Assembly (NCBI GenBank): GCA_944388615.1
Contig: CALXJL010000047.1
Coordinates: 1 to 10,694, forward strand
Reading direction: 5' to 3'
Length of the DNA: 10,694 nucleotides
From: an uncultured Clostridia bacterium
Lineage (GTDB): Bacteria > Bacillota > Clostridia > TANB77 > CAG-508
Shown here: positions 6,584-10,694 of the stretch, piece by piece
Layout: the number at the start of each line of letters is the position of its first letter
Numbering within the stretch: position 1 is the stretch's first letter
The notes under the pieces: generated by a model
What the model was told of the DNA's origin: nothing
Databases searched by the model: none
What the model saw: the letters and a program-made list of their open reading frames with translations, nothing else
Made by a program: the position numbers and the translations under genes

Positions 6584-9500
6584 TTAAAAGAATTTCATTT
6601 TTTTCTTAATAATAAAAGATATAAGACAGACCATTATTAATGTTAAAAATATCTTTAAAATCACATTATATTTTATTTCTTTTTCTGGTAATACCTCAGA
6701 AATTTCAGGATCATTTTTCTCTCCACTTTTAATTTCTTCATCAATATCATAGAAGGTTGTAATGCGTTCAGTATCATCTAAAGAACTAAGTGTATCTGTA
6801 TTTTCATTTGAAGAAGTTATTAAATCTTCGGAACTTTTATAATCATTTGCTTCTACATACTCTTGGTTATTTTTTATTGAAGGTACTATTATATCATCAT
6901 TTTCAGTTGTGTATGGAGGGATTATTATCTCATCTTCATCTTTATCATCTTCATCTGGAACTTCTGTAATTCCCACAATTTTTAAATGTATTGTTTGGGT
7001 TGAGACATTATTATCTGAATCTGATACTTCGTAAGTTACTGTATAAGTTCCTGGCTCATTATTTTTCAAATTTGTTTTTATTATTGTACTATTTTTATTT
7101 ATTAGAATTGGTCCATCTTCATTATCTTCTGCTGTAATCAGTGAATATAAGTCTATTTGTGTTCCAACTTCATATTCTAATTCTTTTTTTATTACAGTAA
7201 TTTTTGGAACTCCTCCACGTTTTATAGCATCAATTAGTGGAGTATAAGGTATTTTATCTTCATCTCGTAATTGATCATATGCATCAATAATAGAGGCTTT
7301 TTCTTTAGAATTTATTATTTTATTATTAAGTTCTGAATCAGTTACTCTATTTTTATAGTTTTCTATAATATTTATTAGATGATTTTTTAGTTGAATATAG
7401 GCTAAATCATTTGCATCATTTTCACTCATATCTTCACGTAGTAATCCGTTTTCAATCACAATATACTTTGTTATTGTATCTATAGCACTATATTCAGGTA
7501 TTAATTCATTAGTTAAAGTGTTATAAGCTACTATTTTATTTGAATACTTATTTGGATATTTAATTTCAATTGTATATCCTATTTGTAAATCAATTTCATG
7601 TGTACCTTTATTATAGTCAAAGTAGCCTCCTGTTGTTATATCTTCTGAAACTAACATTCCATAAGAGTCATATATTTTCACATATTCATTTCCACTCATT
7701 GCAGAATGATTTGGATATTTAATTTCTGCTTTTGTATAATTATTTTTAAAAGTTAGTTGATAAGCGATTGTATCATAGTTATATCCAAGTAATCTAATCA
7801 TTAAATAATTATTATAATCTATATCATCTATTTTTTTATAAGTATAATTACATGTGTTATTCATATTTTCTTTAACTTGAATATATTTATATTCTTGTGA
7901 ATATCCAGTAACTACAGGCATTTGCAAGAAATATGTTCCAATAGGAAGATCTTTAGCATTTATCTGATTTCCATCTACTTTTATTGTTTTTATGATATTA
8001 TTTCCTTGTTTTAGTAAAATAATTTTTCCTTGTATATTGCTTATTTCGTCAATATCAATATTTAATGTAATATCTCCTTTAATGTTATATTTTTGTAATA
8101 CTTCATTAGTTGCAAGAGAATATTTTCTATCAATTCCTTCATTTTTCATAATTTCTTCTAAACTATCATCATTTACCATATCTTTAAAAATATTTATTAG
8201 AGAATAATTTGCTTCATATAATTTTGTTTTTACAGATTCAGAGATATTAAGTCCCCAAGATTCCATATATGGAATAATATTTACATTATAAATATCAGCA
8301 ATTGCTTCTACATAAGCATCTTGGTTTGTCATAGATCTTCCTAAATTTAATTGTTCACGATACCATGAAAACATTTTTCCATATGTTGTACCACTTTCAA
8401 AAGTATCAAGTAAATTAATAATCACATATAATCTTGTTGGTTCATCTACTTGTAAGAATGTTTTTCCACTTAGTCTTTGTTCATTTCTATTTTCTTCAAT
8501 TGATGAAATGTTGCCTAACCAATTTCCAGGGTGAAAGTAGATATTTTTGTCCATTTGAATATAGTGACCTAAAATATTATTTCCCACTTCTCCTAATTGC
8601 ATTTCTCCTTTTCCAAGTGATCCTTGATATCCATGTGCTAACTCATGTAATCCTCCCCAGTTCATTTCAAAAAATGACGCCATACTTGAATTATTTACAC
8701 CTACGTGATCACCTGCATAATAAGCAGCACCTACTCCATGAGCATTTGCTCTAATTAGATATTTTGTTCTAACATTTTGGTCTGTTATTTTTTCAGGATT
8801 AAAATCCAGTCCAACATATTCATCCATTTTTTCTATCACTTTTTGATAATACTCAAGGAATTGGTCTATTGTTGTAAAACCATTTTTATAATAATTTGTC
8901 ATATAGTCCATATCTGAAAAAGGAACTACTAAGATAAGTGTTTCACTTTCAATTACACCAAAACTATTTCCACTTTCATTCCATTTTGTTTTAAATTCTG
9001 CTTCATTATCAAGATAGTGATAGTAATTTAAAGGTTGTATAGTTTCATCATATTGTAATTCAATTGTAAAAGTTTTATTTATAAGAGTATTTTCTTTTGA
9101 TAATACCGTTGTTTTCAATAATGGAACCCCATCATATCCTATATTATCTTTTTTATTTTCTAGAGTAATCCATTCTCCTGTTGTAGGTATTGTTGTTGAT
9201 GTCTCATTATATGAGTCATTATTTATAAATGCTATACCTAGACTATTTTCAGCTGATATTATACGTGCTTTTATACTTTGATTAGCAGAAAGATAAACTC
9301 CTAGTATTTGTCTATCACCATAATTACATCTTGAGAACTCTGCTAGATCCATATTCCAAACAGAAGGAGTAGTATATAATGTTCTTTCAACATTTATTGT
9401 TGCATCTTCATCATCTGTTACTATAACTGGAACTATTAATGTTGTTTCATTATTATGAGAATCTGACACTTTATATCTGATTTCATAATCTCCTACTTCA

Positions 9501-9802
9501 TCTATTTTCACATTTTCTGAATATGTGATTTTTGGAGTTAAGTCTCCATCCTCAAAATCTCTAGCGAAAATTCTAAATCTTGTATCTAAAACATTAAATT
9601 CATCAATAATACCTTTTTTTAGAGTTATTTTTGTGGAACCATAAAATAGTGGAGGATTTTTTGTACTCCAATAACTTTCTGAATTTTTCTTTTCATTATC
9701 TGTTTTGTTAGTGATTGTTGCAAAAGAAATATTTCCAAAAAGATTAATTACTATATTTAAAATTAGAGTCATAATAATTAGAATTGAGATTTTCTTCTTC
9801 AT
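6584..9802 (-). CDS. Secreted, membrane-anchored M60-family (enhancin-like) zinc metalloprotease with Ig-like domains
   Basis: M60 proteases cleave glycoproteins such as mucins. The 1072-residue product has a signal peptide (1-28, KKK then a hydrophobic stretch, cleavage likely after FA). An Ig-like, DUF5011-type domain follows (about 52-132; ARDFEDGDLTPKI, DYEIRYKVSDSHNN). The M60 catalytic domain (about 140-480) has GAAYYAGDHVGVN and the zinc motif H386-E387-L-A-H390, with E405 (GEVGNN) as the likely third ligand, fitting HExxH-x(8-28)-E. About 500-860 is less defined. A second Ig-like domain spans about 863-945 (YTVTYEVSDSDNN). An acidic, low-complexity spacer leads to a C-terminal membrane helix (about 1047-1066) and a basic tail. 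No LPxTG is present, though LPEKE precedes the helix. The ATG at 9802 has AAGGAG (9818-9813) 10 bases upstream; a TTG at 9811 is too close to it. It has its own promoter. The substrate is inferred from the family, not shown. Confidence 0.9.
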   Translation of the reverse strand: MKKKISILIIMTLILNIVINLFGNISFATITNKTDNEKKNSESYWSTKNPPLFYGSTKITLKKGIIDEFNVLDTRFRIFARDFEDGDLTPKITYSENVKIDEVGDYEIRYKVSDSHNNETTLIVPVIVTDDEDATINVERTLYTTPSVWNMDLAEFSRCNYGDRQILGVYLSANQSIKARIISAENSLGIAFINNDSYNETSTTIPTTGEWITLENKKDNIGYDGVPLLKTTVLSKENTLINKTFTIELQYDETIQPLNYYHYLDNEAEFKTKWNESGNSFGVIESETLILVVPFSDMDYMTNYYKNGFTTIDQFLEYYQKVIEKMDEYVGLDFNPEKITDQNVRTKYLIRANAHGVGAAYYAGDHVGVNNSSMASFFEMNWGGLHELAHGYQGSLGKGEMQLGEVGNNILGHYIQMDKNIYFHPGNWLGNISSIEENRNEQRLSGKTFLQVDEPTRLYVIINLLDTFESGTTYGKMFSWYREQLNLGRSMTNQDAYVEAIADIYNVNIIPYMESWGLNISESVKTKLYEANYSLINIFKDMVNDDSLEEIMKNEGIDRKYSLATNEVLQKYNIKGDITLNIDIDEISNIQGKIILLKQGNNIIKTIKVDGNQINAKDLPIGTYFLQMPVVTGYSQEYKYIQVKENMNNTCNYTYKKIDDIDYNNYLMIRLLGYNYDTIAYQLTFKNNYTKAEIKYPNHSAMSGNEYVKIYDSYGMLVSEDITTGGYFDYNKGTHEIDLQIGYTIEIKYPNKYSNKIVAYNTLTNELIPEYSAIDTITKYIVIENGLLREDMSENDANDLAYIQLKNHLINIIENYKNRVTDSELNNKIINSKEKASIIDAYDQLRDEDKIPYTPLIDAIKRGGVPKITVIKKELEYEVGTQIDLYSLITAEDNEDGPILINKNSTIIKTNLKNNEPGTYTVTYEVSDSDNNVSTQTIHLKIVGITEVPDEDDKDEDEIIIPPYTTENDDIIVPSIKNNQEYVEANDYKSSEDLITSSNENTDTLSSLDDTERITTFYDIDEEIKSGEKNDPEISEVLPEKEIKYNVILKIFLTLIMVCLISFIIKKKMKFF

Positions 9803-9842
9803 AGTTATCAAACTCCTTTATTTTTATTTACATAACAATTAA

Positions 9843-9871
9843 ATCATAACATGGGAAATTAATTCTTTCAA
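9843..9871 (-). promoter_or_regulatory. Promoter of the M60 protease gene
   Basis: On the minus strand TTGAAA (9871-9866) and TATGAT (9848-9843) are 17 bases apart, and TG one base before the -10 makes it an extended -10 promoter. Transcription should start near 9836, giving a short leader of about 34 bases before the ATG at 9802. The protease is therefore probably transcribed on its own and not only by read-through from the deacetylase gene. Confidence 0.75.
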
Positions 9872-9895
9872 GCAACAAATATTGGTAAAACTGTT

Positions 9896-10693
9896 CTAGA
9901 AAGTTCCTTCTTCTATTCCTGATATAATTTCTTTTCCGGTCATTTCACAAGGAATATTAATTCTTCTAATAAAATGTTTATTTAAATTTTTAAAATTGTT
10001 TATTCCAATATCATATAGTTGATAATCAATTCCATTGTTTTTCAGAGTTTTCACAGTTTCTTTTGTATATGCACCATAAGGATAAGCAAATACTTTTAGA
10101 TCTTGTTTTCCCAAGTGATGTTCTATTTGGTTATAAGATTCTTCTACATCATCACGGATTTGTCTTACTGGAAGTTTGTCATAGAATACATGTCTTTTAC
10201 TGTGACTGAAGATTTCTACAAGACTACTATTTTGCATTTCTAGACATTCATTCCATCCCAAATATCTGATTCCATCAATTTCTTGACCAATTTTATCAGT
10301 GATTATAAAAATAGAAACTTTTACATTATATTTTTTTATAATTGGGTATATATATTCATAATTACTGTAATATCCATCATCAAAAGTTATAACAATAGGT
10401 TTATTTGGAAGATTTTTTTCTCCGCAATTTGCTTCATTTAGTTCTTTCATTGATATTATTGTATATCCATTTTCTAAAAGCGTTTTTATATTTTCTTCAA
10501 AACTTTCTGGAGTATTTATATAATTAAAATTATCTGGATCACTATCAGGTACTGTTGTTACAAAATTATGATAAAGTAATATTGGAATTTTTACATCAGA
10601 TCTTTGATTATATCTATATTGTTTAAAAATATATATTAAAGCAATTACTATAATTGCTAAAATCACTATTATAATTTTCTTTTTTATATTCAA
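9896..10693 (-). CDS. Membrane-anchored polysaccharide deacetylase (CE4/NodB-like), at the window edge
   Basis: CE4 enzymes remove acetyl groups from cell-wall or extracellular polysaccharides with a metal ion. After a basic start and an uncleaved-looking N-terminal membrane helix (about 5-23), the catalytic domain shows LLYHNF (39-44), TFDDG with D105/D106 (catalytic base and metal ligand), the metal-binding H164-S-K-R-H168, and YPYGAYTKE near the substrate groove. That is the usual NodB motif order, and the 265 residues are typical of single-domain Bacillota members. The frame begins with TTG three bases inside the edge, with the sequence before it missing, so the true start may lie outside the window. 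It ends 93 bases before the M60 start, on the same strand. No clear terminator separates them. The substrate (peptidoglycan, teichoic-acid-linked glycan or secreted glycan) cannot be told. Confidence 0.88.
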   Translation of the reverse strand: MNIKKKIIIVILAIIVIALIYIFKQYRYNQRSDVKIPILLYHNFVTTVPDSDPDNFNYINTPESFEENIKTLLENGYTIISMKELNEANCGEKNLPNKPIVITFDDGYYSNYEYIYPIIKKYNVKVSIFIITDKIGQEIDGIRYLGWNECLEMQNSSLVEIFSHSKRHVFYDKLPVRQIRDDVEESYNQIEHHLGKQDLKVFAYPYGAYTKETVKTLKNNGIDYQLYDIGINNFKNLNKHFIRRINIPCEMTGKEIISGIEEGTF

Positions 10694-10694
10694 T

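Noticed and set aside
6600..6690. LPEKE before the C-terminal helix of the M60 protein as a sortase sorting signal
   Set aside because: It lacks the Thr-Gly of LPxTG. A helix followed by a basic tail is sufficient for plain membrane anchoring.
7992..8754. Two plus-strand open frames (7992-8207, 8434-8754) inside the M60 gene
   Set aside because: Both are antisense to a clearly coding protease, hydrophobic by composition, with no recognisable domain or ribosome site.

Overview
The window comes from a very AT-rich Gram-positive bacterium of the Bacillota (Firmicutes). The evidence is the ctsR-mcsA-mcsB-clpC heat-shock operon with its CtsR operator, strong AAGGAG ribosome binding sites, near-consensus sigma-A promoters, and surface proteins with signal peptides or membrane anchors. 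The M60-type protease points to a host-associated, mucus-exposed (gut-like) commensal. Genus cannot be read from the sequence.

Layout. 1-135: end of an upstream region with a weak hairpin, then a perfect-consensus promoter. 139-4696 (+): CtsR operator, then ctsR, mcsA, mcsB and clpC, tightly spaced, encoding the repressor, the activator and kinase of the arginine-phosphorylation (pArg) system, and the AAA+ unfoldase that delivers pArg-marked proteins to ClpP. 4706-4726: hairpin shared by the converging clpC and feoB transcripts. 4715-about 5640 (-): 5'-truncated remnant of feoB (ferrous iron transporter). 5687-6422 (+): minimal nucleotidyltransferase plus HEPN-protein pair, a toxin-antitoxin-like arrangement. 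6472-6505: terminator. 6584-9802 (-): large secreted, membrane-anchored M60 metalloprotease with Ig-like domains and its own promoter. 9896-10693 (-): membrane-anchored polysaccharide deacetylase reaching the window edge.

The most striking observation is a pair of +1 frame breaks, one in ctsR (at base 360) and one in the feoB remnant (at base 4970). Both fall at a CGG codon that is followed, in the +1 frame, by a glycine codon at the position where the family expects glycine. I checked every CGG in the coding strands: these are the only two in-frame CGG codons in roughly 3,300 codons. Skipping the C restores the expected family sequence in both cases. This may be two unrelated indels or assembly errors, but it is also what would be expected if CGG is undecoded (or nearly so) in this organism and acts as a +1 frameshift signal. 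The intact CtsR operator, and the well-conserved CtsR sequence after the break, argue that ctsR is still functional.
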